Positions 49,501 through 62,660 of a stretch of DNA of 64,000 nucleotides are shown here, piece by piece. Source of the DNA: Otis tarda (taxonomy: Eukaryota > Chordata > Aves > Otidiformes > Otididae). The notes below the pieces were generated by a model, which did not search any database, was not told where the DNA came from, and was given only the letters and a program-made list of their open reading frames with translations. Each line of letters starts with the position of its first letter. The first letter of the stretch is position 1. The position numbers were made by a program, and so were the translations under genes. The stretch lies in contig CM048552.1 in NCBI GenBank assembly GCA_026413225.1, positions 138,707,053 through 138,771,052 on the forward strand, read 5' to 3'.

Positions 49501-52299
49501 GGTTTCTCTGAGCACCTAACACCTCAGCATATACACAAAGCTTTAAAATGTCCATGGAACTCAGAAGAGAGTTGCTGATTATTTATTTAACTATTCCATC
49601 TTAAACCAGTGACTCTTAGTCCTCTGCAATCCCTGACCACAGGTTGGTAGGGTGACTGCTTTGCACACCTTAGGCCAGGGAGCTCCTCCTCTCCCGTAGT
49701 AAACAAAATTCCCTTTTGCAACAGAGTAAAAGCCAAAGCTGAGATGTGCCCTGGAAAGAGAATAGGAGAGACTGAACACCATCTGCTTCACAGCCGGGTC
49801 CTCCGATGATTGTAGGAAATGTATCACTACAAAGAAAGGCAGACTTCTTCCAAAAAATAATCCCTGCAGGCTTTGTGAGTTTGATCCAGGAGAAACACCC
49901 ACTCTCTGCTCCACATCTGGGGAATGGATAAGTAACCAGCAATAGACTATCCGGAAGTGGGATATTATTTAATCATGTATCATTAATTCTTATCTGGTTT
50001 TCAGTGGAGAACAAGAACAGATCTTACAAGTTGGGAAAAAACCCATCTTTTCACCAGCTGCCTCTTTTAAGAAGTAGTGACACTTCCTTAATGTAACTGT
50101 ATTCTATATGGTGGTAGGAGACACGGCATCAGCATTTGAAGGCTGTGTCACATAGGGTTATACAACTTCTTAGTAATCTTTATATCTGGAAATATTTTTA
50201 TATTTAAAATCAGAGATTGCATGACTACTTCAGTGGTCAGGTTTCAGAAAGTAGATATCAGCTTTCCACTACTAAGCTTTAACTATTAAATAACAGATAT
50301 TACTTTCAGAAGGCTGTTTCATGCTTCGTGTTGAAATGCATTGATCTCGGTTGGGTTTCTAGTGGCCCAATTTTCCACATCAGAAAATTAATAAAAAATA
50401 AAAGAAAATACTATAACAGTTTGCATTTGTTAACAACTTGGTTGGCTGTCTAAGGACAAAAGGAAAAGAAGACAGAATGGAACTGAAGAACTATTTGCTT
50501 TCATCCTTCAGAGGGTCTCATCATCAGGGCAAACCATAGCAGTAGGTCAGATGTGAGATTTTATTTCCTCTTATTACTCATCAGATTTTATTAAAAAAAA
50601 AAAAAAACCAAGATCCACATGTTCCAATCTGGCTGCTTTCACAGAGAGTGAAACTTACTTTAAAACCATACAGTAAAAAGAAGAATATATGAGCAATTTA
50701 GATCTCCGTAAAAATGGCACAGTGAGAGGTCTCAGAAAATTAACAAGGACAGTGGAAATGTTAATTTATCTATGCCACAGATCTGCATAAGCTATTTATA
50801 GCCTTAAGCTCCTAGTTTAACTTAAAGTTGTTGCTTAAAGAATTCTTGAATGAGACAATCAAGCAGCTTCATGTATTTGCTAACAAGGAGATTTACACTG
50901 TTGTAGTAAAACCTTAAATAACAAAGCTATACATCATTTTGTCATGCCAAACATGTAAGAGAGGCAGAGAGGAGCACAACACTTTCACATGAGTTTTAAG
51001 GGAAAGTTAATGAACTGCTAGAGTTTAAATGGTATTGTCTGTATGGATACTACATCAAACTAAACTCAAAACCATTTATTGACTTCTGTGAGAGCATCCT
51101 AAAAAATCTTCTGATACAGAGCCCAAAGTAGAGTGCCACAAATGAAGAGAACATACGATGTGCACACACATACATACACATATGTAGCCACATATTTACA
51201 CACACTGTGAGTACAATAAATGTCTTCCTTAATTTCCTAGACATCATCTTCTTTTTCCTGTCTTGTCAGAACTTCAGCCCACTCATTAGTGCTCTGGGTG
51301 GATTCAGTACAAAGGTGTTGCAGTGCCTGAACTGCATTTTTTTTTGTCTCCAGAGAGAAAAGTGAGAGAAGTGTTGCTCATTGTTCTGAATATCGGTTTA
51401 CAAGTTTAATGAATCATTTTTTTTCTTTTTGTTGAACCTGGGAAACTTTGATATAGGGTTTGTATACACAAGGAACACACAGAATCTGGAGGAATGCTTC
51501 ATGCATGTTTAATTTTTACCAGCTCACCAGGGTGCATTGCAAGTATTTTCTATTACTGTTCATAAAACTCATTTTTTCCCTCACAAGATTAATATCAGTG
51601 AAAGGTCATTGGAATTTATTCTAGTAGCTATAATGACAATGCATAGACAATTTTGTTGTAAAGAGATGGCCAACTTGTTTTCAACCCAAAAGCTAATTTA
51701 AAAGAAAAGAGTGACATAAGGCTATCTTTTAGGTCTTATCAGGCTGAACTTGCACAGGCACCCAGACACTGCAAACTGAAACTGCTTTTGGAAATGACAG
51801 GCTCTGAACCTCTTTGCTCTTACAGCATTCTCTGGCAGGCTGAATCTGTAAAGCTGAAAAAGTTGTGAAGCCAAAGGGATGCTCCAAATCCTAAATCAAC
51901 AATATTGTTGTTATATTGCAAAGAGGTCTTTAAAGTAGTCTCAGCAAGGTATTGTAATATTATTAACAATTTATTATTTTATTTACAATTATGTAAATGA
52001 TAATATTATCAGCTATTTTATCTCAGTGATACTTTTTATGACATGTAGTTTGTGAATTGTTATGAGACTAGGAACCATTTCTCAATATAAATCATATAAC
52101 GCAGGAAGGGAAAAGTCGGGAAATGTGTTAATCCAAAAGATTATTTAAATAGCAAAGTAAAACTGAGACAAGAAATATTGAACATATTTCAATATTAACA
52201 TATTGAGAAATCTTTCTATAATTCATGCTGGACTTGAAAATGTGTTTTAACCTGGATTCTTGTAAATACTAGAGATAATTAAATAAGTAACACAATGAT
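46506..52299. other. Unique AT-rich intergenic DNA
   Basis: No gene is supported. It contains (CAAA)n near 47773-47790 and poly-A at 50593-50607. A 107-residue open frame on the minus strand at 49591-49914 has no recognisable domain and overlaps another frame, so it is not called. Confidence 0.55.
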
Positions 52300-52790
52300 G
52301 TGGCCTTGTGGCAAGTCCACCTGCCCTAATCTAAGAAACTTCTGGAACATGGGGTTGCTATCATGTACACACCCAGAAAGCCCTAGAAAATTCTGGTCAA
52401 GCCCACATGGTGGTTACTGGGGTCTTCAGCCAATGAGAACTGACATGACCATCTATGACTACAGATGAGATTTGACTAGGGAATAAATGGAGCCCCTGAC
52501 AGAGAATGAGCTTGAATCAGTTCTCCTCAGACCAGTGGGTCTGCAGCTGGGGACTCTCCCTTTAGGCTGGGATGCTGCCTGAGGAAACTCCTCAAGGCTG
52601 AGAGCCCTCCCTGTTGTTAGGTGAGCTATTGCACATTTTGGATCCTCGGCTGTGAAAGCTTAAGAATCCTTAAGCCCTTTGTTTAGTATTAATTCCTGAG
52701 TGACATTTCAAACCTGTGGATTGTTAATGATATTTTAGTCTTAAAGCAATTTTGATTAAAGTAGAGCTAAGTTTGGATTGGTTATCGGTT
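52300..52790 (+). mobile_element. Probable older ERV solo LTR, edges uncertain
   Basis: The block starts near TGTGGCCTTGTGGCAAG and has LTR-like order. A GGGAATAAATGGAGCCCC element in TATA position near 52480 is followed by a GC-richer R/U5-like segment (CTCCTCAGACCAGTGGG, GGGGACTCTCCC, GGCTGAGAGCCCTCCC) and an AT-rich tail with TTTAGTATTAATTCCTGAGTG. The wording resembles LTRs common in birds. I could not fix TG...CA ends or a target duplication, so it is aged or partly lost. No interior sequence is seen. Confidence 0.45.
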
Positions 52791-55700
52791 CGATACAAAT
52801 ATATCCCTTTTGATTATATTACCTCATCTAATGAGAGTTTCTACAATGGGCCAGCATGTATTACTGGGATTACAAGACAGGTGGGAGTAAGTAGAAGTCT
52901 CCATGAATGGCTCTGAAGATTTATTTGCATACAGTGACATCATTACAATGTTAAAGTGGGACAGAGCGGGATAAGAGAGTCTAAACACTTGTCTTATCTC
53001 TAAAGGCAACACTGTAGGCATTGGCTATCATTGAGCTGTTCAGGGTTGAGAAAAAAATGTACTAGAGAAAGCTTAGATAAAAGTTGAGAGACATTTGGTT
53101 GCACACTCCCTAGATGTTTATTTTGTAATAGTCTTTCCAACTTTGCTGTCAGGAATTTAAATTTTTCTTAGATTTGTTTCCATTTTGATCTTTCCACATG
53201 TTTAAGATTAATGCAGACACATTAAGGAGGACATGCATTTTTTTTTTTTTGCATGCACTTTTATTTCTTGATATAAGTAAATCTATGTCAAGCTGTGCTG
53301 AAAGAAACATCTTGCTACTCAAAGTTTGATAGGATAATGCATTCCTGGGGTTCCCTAAATTAATAAAAGAATAATGGCAAATAACATTTTAAAGAAAACA
53401 GGTTAAATTTGATGAAAAAAAAAGCAATCAATATTGGCAACACTCTTGGCAGTTTTTCTTTCCTTGCTTGCTGTTTAAGAAACATTAATAAAGTTAATGA
53501 ACAAATGGATGCAGTTATGTAGCTGGTAAATCAGAGGCAGATGACTAAGTACTAGCAGTGCAATTATATCTTTCCTGATCCTCCACCAGTGGACAAAAAT
53601 AAAAGCTTGCTGAAGTATCAAAGGAATTTTCATCTCAGTTTAAGCAGCAGCACCCTGAATAACATCAGACTTGAACTAAAACTGATTATAAGAAGTTATG
53701 AGGAGCTAGAGGGGAAATTTTGAAAATATATTAATTACGGCAATAAAGATCTTTGACATCCGTTTTCTTAGATTGCCTGAGTAACAGACTAGAGACTGCA
53801 CCTTAACAGAGCTTCACAATGCTTTTCTCTTAAAGCAGCAATTCTTATCCCTTTATTTACCCCTCTTTATTTGCAAAATAGAATGATCACACAGCATGAA
53901 TTTCTCTGAAGGACTTGTTTGGGGTTTTTTTTTTCCTTTTTCTGCTGATGTATATGGAAGAGTAGCAAAGGTTGTGAAGTCTGCTGGCAGATGATAAAAC
54001 ACCTATTTCATTTGCTGGGTAGGATACACTTTGTAAGACATGCCAGTTTCTTGAGGCTGACAGCCAAAAGGATGTAAAGTAAATGGAAATTTTCCTGATA
54101 TTAGAGGGTGGTTTGTTTGGTTTTTTTTTGAGGACAAGACAGTTGGTAAAAGTGGGTTTTTAATCTGTGGTGCAATATGGTGATCGACAGCTAGCCACTG
54201 GCTGCAAGGCAGACTCTGAGTTATAGCAGCTTCTGTACTACATTTTCAAATGATGACACTTTGAGCTTCACATTTGAGTGTCTGGCTGCCAAGGAAAAAA
54301 TCTCCCTTTTGTTCTTTGTATTTTAAAAAACCTCTTTCTTCTATTAATTGTGTTCAAGAGTTTGATTTTTGGATTCAGCCTTTAATGACAATATTTGGGT
54401 GGATGACAAAGGAAATTGCTATTCTGCATGTGGGAACACAATTAACTGTTTGTCCAAAGATAACTATACCTGAAAGGTGCAGTATTGTCCGTTCTTATTA
54501 TTTGATATTTTAAATTTTCCCAAAACTATACTTTATTTATTACCTATTACATATTCTGTTATAACATATTACAATTGAAAAATCAGCTAAGGGAATAAAT
54601 AGGAATTTCTGGGTTTTAGAATGCTTATTTTGTTTTGTGGGAAAATAATCTAAGCCATAATAATGTTTTTTTTTTCTGCTGAGTACATTAACTAGTAGAT
54701 GTGGAGAGTGCCAGGTAGCTAAGAAGAAAAAAGTATCTAATAATAGAAGGAGGGGATGGAGGGTGACTGCCAAAAAAAGGTGGGATAGCTGGCAGCTGTG
54801 ATAGATGACCTAGTAACAAAGATGAAGAAGTCGTAGCAGGAGTGCACAGATAGAGAATAAAACAGGGTAAAAGGACAAGAGACAAAAGGTAGAAAATGGA
54901 TCTGAAGTGGCAAAAAGGCATTGTTCAAAGAGTAGGTGAAAAAAAGTATCACTTTATTTGCCATATATCAAAGAAGAAGAGAGAAAACTTGTTTTAGGAA
55001 ATTGCCAGGATGATTTTAATATTATTTTTCCCTGAGAAAAAAAAAATGAAGATAGTAATTAGGGAATTTAAATTAACGATTGAAGAAAATCCATTAATGA
55101 GAAATAAAATTAGCCTAGTTCACAAATCACAGACGGTGTCTGACAGGCACAGTGTTCTTTTGAGAGTCTTTTAAAAGGACTGTAGATGTGCACCAATTAT
55201 ATTCAATTTAGCAAGATACTGCATCTGACTCTTCTATGTGACTGCAGGAAAAAAAGCGGGATTCTACCATTTTTGTGGATGCAAAAAGAAATAAAACCCA
55301 GTAAGTTATGATTAATAATAAGTTGTACTTCCAAAGAATGAATTAAAACACTATCCTTCTGAAAAAATTTCCATATCTGAGAATTTTTCATATCTTTACA
55401 AATAATATAGAGGACAGATTAACTAGGAACGCTGTCAAACTAACAGAGAATAAGAATCATACACTCAGCCATTATAGGAAAAAAAAAAATTGCACTAATT
55501 GAATTTAAAAAAAAAAGCAACAATGTATGCAATACAATGATGTTTAGTGATATCAAATAGAATACAAAAGAAGTGTTAAAGTTGTATTAGACATAGATTT
55601 TGCCCCAGGCTACTTCCCCCTGCGAGTAGGCTTGGATGGACAGTACTGAGTGAAAGGAGCCAAGGAATTTCAGGCTCTGTCCTCCCACCGCTTCCCTACA

Positions 55701-57909
55701 CACATGCATCACACACATTTGTATCACACTGTCCTGCCTTGGCCATGTGCCTGCTTATCCCTGTATGTGAGGATGGACTCTGCCGCTGAGACATTTTTAT
55801 ACACTTTATTATCATGATCACTCACTTTTTCCTAAAGATTTGTTTAACATTAGTTTGTTTTCTCTTCTTTTCCATTACGTTTGGCAGCCTAAAATAGACA
55901 TTCTTCAGAAGGATACTAAATATTGTGCATAAAAGTCTATTCAGTGATTAGAAGAATTCTCTCACATTTGTATCTGAAACCTTCACAAAAACTAAATTGT
56001 CTTACTACCTTGAGAAGCAGAATCAAATTACTTTCTCTGTCTTCCAGAGGAACCTGAAGGTACTGACTTGGCCAAGACCACATAAAAAAAATCTGAGGTA
56101 TAGGAAGGAATGAAATCAGCACTCATGAACCTTAGACCACTGAGTATACTGGTGTGTTTAATTCCCACAAGCAGATGAAAAGTTAGCAACAGAAATAAAT
56201 TTATGAGTGGATAAATGTGAACTGACTTTGTATACAAATCTGTAATAACTGAGTTCCTGGACTGTTTTGCAAAATGCTTACTTAGTCCAAGCAGATGGAT
56301 GTTTATACTACGCAGTTACCATAGTGCTTGGTGCAGTGCTAAATCTTACTGAAAAGATGGTATGTTTACTAAGGCTCAACCATGCAGTGATGCATCCATA
56401 CCACTTCCAGTTAGTTCAAAATTTAAGTAGGACTGCCTCCCATTCACCTGCAAAAGCCTACCTAACATACATAAAGATAAATTATGGTCTTTTAGAGGCA
56501 GCTCACGGGAGTTGTATGAACCCTTTCCGCAAGAGCTTTTTTCAGCTCCTGAAGAGATGTAATCAGCCACGTGGCCTGTAAACTCCAAAGGTAGTGAATA
56601 AAGATGCTAAAAAAAACTGCAGGCAACAGTTACTAGGTCTAAACATAATTATTTCTCTACTTCAGAAGCAAAATGATTGTGGTATTTATCAAGGGGGAAA
56701 TGGATGAGTCAGAGCCTACCATGAACACTGGAATGGCCAGGCTATGAGATTTAATGAAGGCAGAACTAAAACATGGGTGTCTTGGTCCTGAGGATTGCCC
56801 TTCAGCAAGTGTGTTGTAACCTTCAGACGGTGAGTTTTGTAACAGCACAACTGCCAAACACAAATTAAAAATTTCAAGACATCTTCCACAGATTGTTAAT
56901 GAGGTATATTTTCAAAATCCAGTTTGGGGAATGTTTTGATGAAGGCTAAACTTTGTCTTTTAGATAAATTTTAAGATTCTCACAAGACCATAACTCAAAG
57001 TTTAAGAAGCATGCCCAAGTTTGAGGAAATTTGTAGGAAAACATAAAAAACTAGCAGAACTATAACAGATGGATGCTTTGAAGTCCTAGGGAGTTTTATA
57101 GTGTTAAGTGCCATCTTTCATTGAACCAGCTGATATTCCTAGAAAAACTGGCAAGCTTTTAAACTCAGTGTCTTTCCATCAAGTCTGATAAAGTGCATCA
57201 AAAGGCTAAATTTGGAACATACAATGTTACACTTAATAAAATCCAGTTATGGTTATATACATTGATGATATACATTGGTTGAAGTTATAAGCCTCAGTGA
57301 AACTGAAAGAGAAAAAATATTAGGACTTTTGTGACAGGAAGATACTATCAGGAAATTGTAATGGGCTGTAAGAAAATATATTTGTAATGTATCCAATTTT
57401 CATATGCACTAGAGTTATGGATCTCAGTTGATAGGCTCACCTTTAGGAACTATCTCATACCTGATCATGGAAGAACAGGTATGAAAACTCTGAAGAGGAA
57501 TGGTTGGTTTAAATGGCAACTGTGTTTCTGCATTTCATCAGCTGGCTGCATGAATTCATTCTTGTACATACTGATTATTTTGTTTCAGCCAGCCTTCTTC
57601 TGTTTCAAAATCTTCATGAGAACAGTTAGGAAAAGGAAAAACACACAACTTCATCCACAGTTCCTCCATCTCAGGGTCTCTTTACAGGCTGTCCACAGTC
57701 AACAAGCAAGAAACTTTGGTAGATCCATTGCATCTGAAAACAGAGTCTTCCTCAATAGGTATCAGAATTAATGTGATGACAGGAACAGTCCTCAAAATCC
57801 TAATTGCTCAGAGCCTGCCTTTTTGGAGACACAACATTTTCCAGCAACTGCAGAGACAAAGCAACCTTCCTTCTTATGTTATGGGCATCACAGTGGGAAT
57901 TACTAACCT
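52791..57909. other. Unique AT-rich intergenic DNA
   Basis: No gene is seen. Poly-T lies at 53239-53250 and 53924-53933, and poly-A runs at about 55482-55491 and 55508-55517. A pyrimidine-biased minus-strand stretch lies at about 54700-54960. Confidence 0.55.
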
Positions 57910-58640
57910 ATAGATTAGCATCCCAGTTGTTCCCTGGCACCCTTATCAGCTGTCTTTGTTAAGGAGCAGCTGAATCCAGTGCTGTTCAGGACCCTGTGGG
58001 TTCCTCCTTCCTGGCCCAGGAGAGCTGAATCTGGGGTACTTGCAGACCCGGAGGTCTTCCCCAGGCCAGCCTGATGTGTGCTGTTCCACTCCCCTTTGCA
58101 AGTCCAGCCAGCAGTGATGCTGAAGATGGACTCCAAGAGGTAGATACACGCAACTCTCAAAATAGAGAGAGGACGCTAATGCAGCCAGCCACATAGACCA
58201 GCACAGGTGCCTTTACTGGTACCACATGAAAACCCAGGGCTTTCCCAAAACCAGACAGTCCTGCCTCGCAGGTCCTCTCTGGCTGAAGCTCACCGTTGAA
58301 GCATGCAAACACCCTTGCTCTCTGTGATTGCAACACCTACAGATTCACAGGCCCCTTAAATATGACTTTGGGCTCTAGGTCCATCAGATTTCCATGCTGG
58401 GCCTTGGACCCCTGCCTCAGTCACTAGCTCTCACCTTGGACTTTCCAGATGTGGGCTTCACTAGTTAGTCGAGCCTGAAGTTCAGGAGGAGAGCACACAG
58501 CCCAGCCTCTCCTGTTATTGGCCTCCAGACCTACAGGCTGCTGTGATACTCAGGCTGAAAGCCTGGGTTTCCTCAAGAACATACACAGCCCGAGCATAAG
58601 CAGATGTAAACCTTGCTCTCAGCTTCCTCCATCTTACCTC
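57910..58640. other. GC-richer block of unknown origin
   Basis: Over about 700 bp the composition shifts to roughly half G+C with frequent CCAG, CAGCC and CCTG, in contrast to the AT-rich flanks. Short similar phrases recur (TTTCCAGATGTGGGC and TTTCCATGCTGGGCC; CCAGACCTACAGGC and CAGACCCGGAGGTC), hinting at an old degenerate repeat. No protein frame, LTR termini or known satellite unit is recognised. Confidence 0.45.
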
Positions 58641-61599
58641 TGAAAGAAAAATTGACTTTCCTTCTAACCAGTAATTAAAAGGAGAGACTCTGTCAGAATA
58701 AAAGGAAAAAGTTCAGAATTATGTTTATATGTGCTCCACTGTGAACTGTAACTTCTTACAAGGAAGCAAGAAAGGAGTGACTGTATTACCAGTTGAATCA
58801 TCTTATGCTTATATTTGTCTCCATCTGTTTTCAGAGTCAGATACCTTAGTACCGCCTGGGCTGAGACTAAGTAATGAGACCTGTGGCAAGAACTGTTTCT
58901 CTCTGGGATTGTATAAGCTCAGAGAAAAGGATTATTTATCCCCTTGCAACACAAGATTTTTTTCCATGGGATATTTGCCATACTTTGCCAAGACTTCATT
59001 ATCTGACTTTCTTCTTACTCCCTACTATCCTTACATTTCTCATCAGACTGCTTTTCTTTTCCTTCTCTGCATTGTATTTTTGCCTAGTGAGATCAAGCTC
59101 TGAGACAATGCTCATTGTTTGGACAAGAGTGTGAAAGCTTTTGGCAAATAAGATTAGTGGGGCTCTGTGGGAGGCAAGTATGTGCTTGAGCATACAGTAT
59201 TATTTAGATGTCTTATTTTTAGATATGTCTGTCTTGTCAGTTCTGTAACAGAGGAGTGTACAATATATCAGCTTTTGGAAAATAAAAAGTATCCAAAAAA
59301 GTCTGTGAATTACCTTGCAAAGTGCACTGTATATATGAAAAACAATACTTACGGACAAATTATTATCAAGTAACAGTATACTGAAGCTGTATTATTTTCC
59401 CCCATGAACAGCAGAAATAATAGCATAAATGGACAATTAAAAGACATATTCATTGTAATGGCTGTATGAAAATGACATTATTAAAATACAGACCAAAATA
59501 TTTTTCTCTGTTCTTTTTTTTTTTTTTTTTCTCTTCAGGGACTTATCCAAGGCACATAAGTGAGAAGCCAACTTCTCCAATATGCCTAAATAAGAGAGAG
59601 AGAGAGAGAGACTACAAAAAACTATGAAAGGTGATTCATATCTTCTAGGTTCTGTGCTTAAAATTGGGCATCAATTTGGTCACATTCGTGTTTTTCTAGT
59701 TTGCTTTTTTTTTTTAGGAAGACAAAGAAATTTTGTTTACCAATGCACAGTACATAAAAGTAGACATCTGCAGCCATCACCTTGTTAAAATTTGTTAAGA
59801 TATTATAGTCTGATAAAATATGACAGAATTGAAGTTCTTTTTACATTATCTCCCTTTAAATGATCACATACTATTTTTCCCTCTCCTTTTCCTTCACTGG
59901 ATGTGCAGAGTAGATCTCCTATGTTAAAAAGTCAGCATTATGTGGTGAAGCTGTTGATTGCAGTATTCTTGCTTGTTGCTAAATTTAGAAAGAGCGTACT
60001 GAGTTACTAATGTGATTGCAAACAGAGGGAAAAGGTCTCATTAGTCAAGGCAAATGAATGATTCTGTGGAAAATTCCTATGTCGAGTCAGTTAATCTGCC
60101 TCTTTACAGATGGTCACTATTATGTATTTCTTATTTTCTGAATGCTCAGCTTGATGACCTAATATCCAATTGATGGACATGCTACTCAGCCAAAGTAACA
60201 AACAGCAATGAATGGGAGTTGTTTTGGACATAAGACATGCCATTCAGTCCTAAGCATACTACAAATAACAAGTACTAGAAACGTCAAATTAGGGACTGAT
60301 CTTGCAGAACATTTTCACACTTATCTTACCTGTTCTTGTCTTCCAGTTGCAAAATAGAACTCCTTTCTTGACAGAAAAGTTAGGGTAATAAATTAAAAAA
60401 GGTTTTCATTCCCAAATCCAGTGATGGGTGCTGAAGGAAAATCCAGAAGCAAATTTTGATTAAGGTACCATAGAATAAGGGATGGAAACATATATTGAAT
60501 ATAGAAGGTGGAAAATAAAGACACCTAATGCCCTAAATATAGCATAAGATCATATTACTACAACTTTTTCATGGTGCACAAGCATCTTTATATGGGCATT
60601 ACTTAGCTTTGATTTTCTTGGCTCAGTGGTTTTAAACTATGTGGTTGAACTATGAGCATGAGGGGCTGATTTAAGTATACAACTCATTTTGTAGTTCTAA
60701 GAGAGACAATTTTCTAAAATTTCCTTTAAATAAACTGCTTTACAACTACTTAATGTAAAATGCTACTTAGGTTCCTACATATCTGGTGTGAGGAGCAAGC
60801 ATTTCTGACTGGTTTGTGTATAATGGATGTTTCTTGAAAACCAAGATTAGTTCTTAAGAGCCTAAACATGAATTTTGTGTCCTAATTTAAGATCCTGTTA
60901 GATCTTGACCGTCGTACATAAAGATGCAAAATACAAAGTGCAGGCATACTAAATACAAGCATACCAAAAATGCATAAAACCATTTAACTTTTAAAAGTGC
61001 ATTTGAATGATGAAGATAACACTAAACATTCTAATGAATGCTTTCAAAATGCCACATCTATGTTTGCATCTTAATTTTGCAATAACTTTCCGCAAATATT
61101 TGAGCACCAATTACATCCTGAGCTCCAGCACTCAAGTTCTTTTCTCAGAAATGATATGTTTTTCCCCGAATTGGACAGATAGAGTAAGGTAAAAGAGTCC
61201 CTAATTTTCCCTACCCTCACCTTCTCACAAGCAATTCAGTGAAGTAGATAATGATCTATTTTCTCTTTTCACAGGCCTGATTTATTCTTCAATGGACAGA
61301 AGTGATGACACAAAATAAGCAGTTAAATGTAATTATTTTTCTGTGTCCTTCTCTCTCTATGCATTCTCACAATCATACACATTATGTGCATATATAATAT
61401 GACTATTAATAAATATATTTTCAGGGAAACATGCTTTGGTATTCCCTGTGGTTAAAATAATAGTAATTTAAAAAATTAATTAGGTTAACCGGTTGACTTT
61501 TCTTCATCATCCCAATACTGAATGAGGTTTATTAATATTGATGACCTAGATTTCCCTCTCTCCATACACAGGTTCTCAAGTCACTCAAAACATTTATGA
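58641..61599. other. Unique AT-rich intergenic DNA with simple repeats
   Basis: No gene is supported. It contains a poly-T run of about 17 at 59514-59530 and a (GA)n microsatellite at about 59593-59611. A 124-residue open frame at 58729-59103 has no recognisable domain and a rival frame overlaps it. Confidence 0.55.
59593..59611. repeat. (GA)n microsatellite
   Basis: About nine GA units in an uninterrupted run. Confidence 0.9.
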
Positions 61600-62660
61600 G
61601 AAACAGAGGTTAAGGATAAGGAATTGGCTGGATGGCTACATACAAAGAGTTTCAGTTAATGGCTCAGTGTCCAAAAGGAGATCAGTAAGAACTGGTGTCC
61701 CTCAGGGAGCTGTATTAGGACGGATACTGTTCAGTATCTTTATTAATGACATAAAGAGTGGGATTAGTGCACTCTCAGCATGTTTGCAGATGGTACCAAG
61801 CTGAGTGCTGCAGTTGATTTACTTGAGGGAAGGGATGCGATCCAGAGGGACCTTGAAAGGCTTGAGGAGTGGGCCTATGTCAACCTCATGAAGTTCAACA
61901 AGGCCAACTGGAATGTCCTGCACCTGGGTTGGGGCAATCCCCAATATCAATATAGGCTGGGGGATGAACTAATTGAGAGCAACCTGATAAAGGATCCACC
62001 ATTGGTGGTGGATGAAAACTTGGACATGAGACAGAAATATGCACTTGTACCTCAGAAAGACAACCGCATTCTGGGCTGCATATGAAGAAGTATAGCCAAC
62101 AAGTTGAGAGAGGTGATTCTTCCTCTCTACTCTTGTGAGATCCCACTTGTGTACTGCATCCAGTTCTGGGGTCCCTAGCACAACAAAGACATGGACTTGT
62201 TAGAGTGAGTCCAAAGGAGGGTCACAAAAATTATTAGAGGAATGGAGCATCTCTCCTTTGAAGAAAGGCTGAGAGAGTTGGGGTGGTTCAGCCTGGAGAA
62301 GAGAAGGCTGCAGAGAGACCTTATCATCTCCTTTCAATAATTAAATGGGGCTTATGAGAAAGATGGAGAGAGACTTTTTACCCGGACATGTAGAGATGAG
62401 ACAAGTGGTAATGGTTTTAAACTAAGTAAGTTAAGATTCGACATTATGAAGAGATTTTTTACAACCAGAGTGGAGAGACAATGGAACAGGTTGCCCGGAG
62501 AAGTTGTAGATGCTCCCTCCCTGGAACTGTTCAAGGTCAGATTGGATGTGGCCTTTGAACAATCCGATCTAGTGAAAGATGTCCTTGCCTATGTCAGGGG
62601 AGTTGGACTAGATGATCTTTAAACATCCCTTACAATCCAAACAATTCTATGATGCTATGG
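61600..62660 (+). mobile_element. CR1 LINE, 5'-truncated copy (second half of RT and 3' end)
   Basis: It begins in the RT at the [19 protein letters not shown] region and continues through [61 protein letters not shown], the LERxQRR region, [20 protein letters not shown] and the DVGEV-like tail. It ends TTGGACTAGATGATC...ACAATTCTATGATGC near 62655. The frame is broken by small indels and stops, and the catalytic FADD reads FADG (near 61783), so no activity is possible. About 1.05 kb of the element remains. The 3' end is better kept than in the copy at 24585. Confidence 0.93.

Noticed and set aside
49591-49942. Minus-strand frames of 107 and 90 residues as a host exon or retrocopy
   Set aside because: Two overlapping frames, no recognisable domain, no splice or poly-A context that convinces.
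56267-56581. A 104-residue plus-strand open frame
   Set aside because: No family resemblance and an overlapping antisense frame; chance ORF.
58729-59103. A 124-residue plus-strand open frame
   Set aside because: No domain or signal resemblance, and it overlaps a second open frame; length is within chance for AT-rich DNA of this size.
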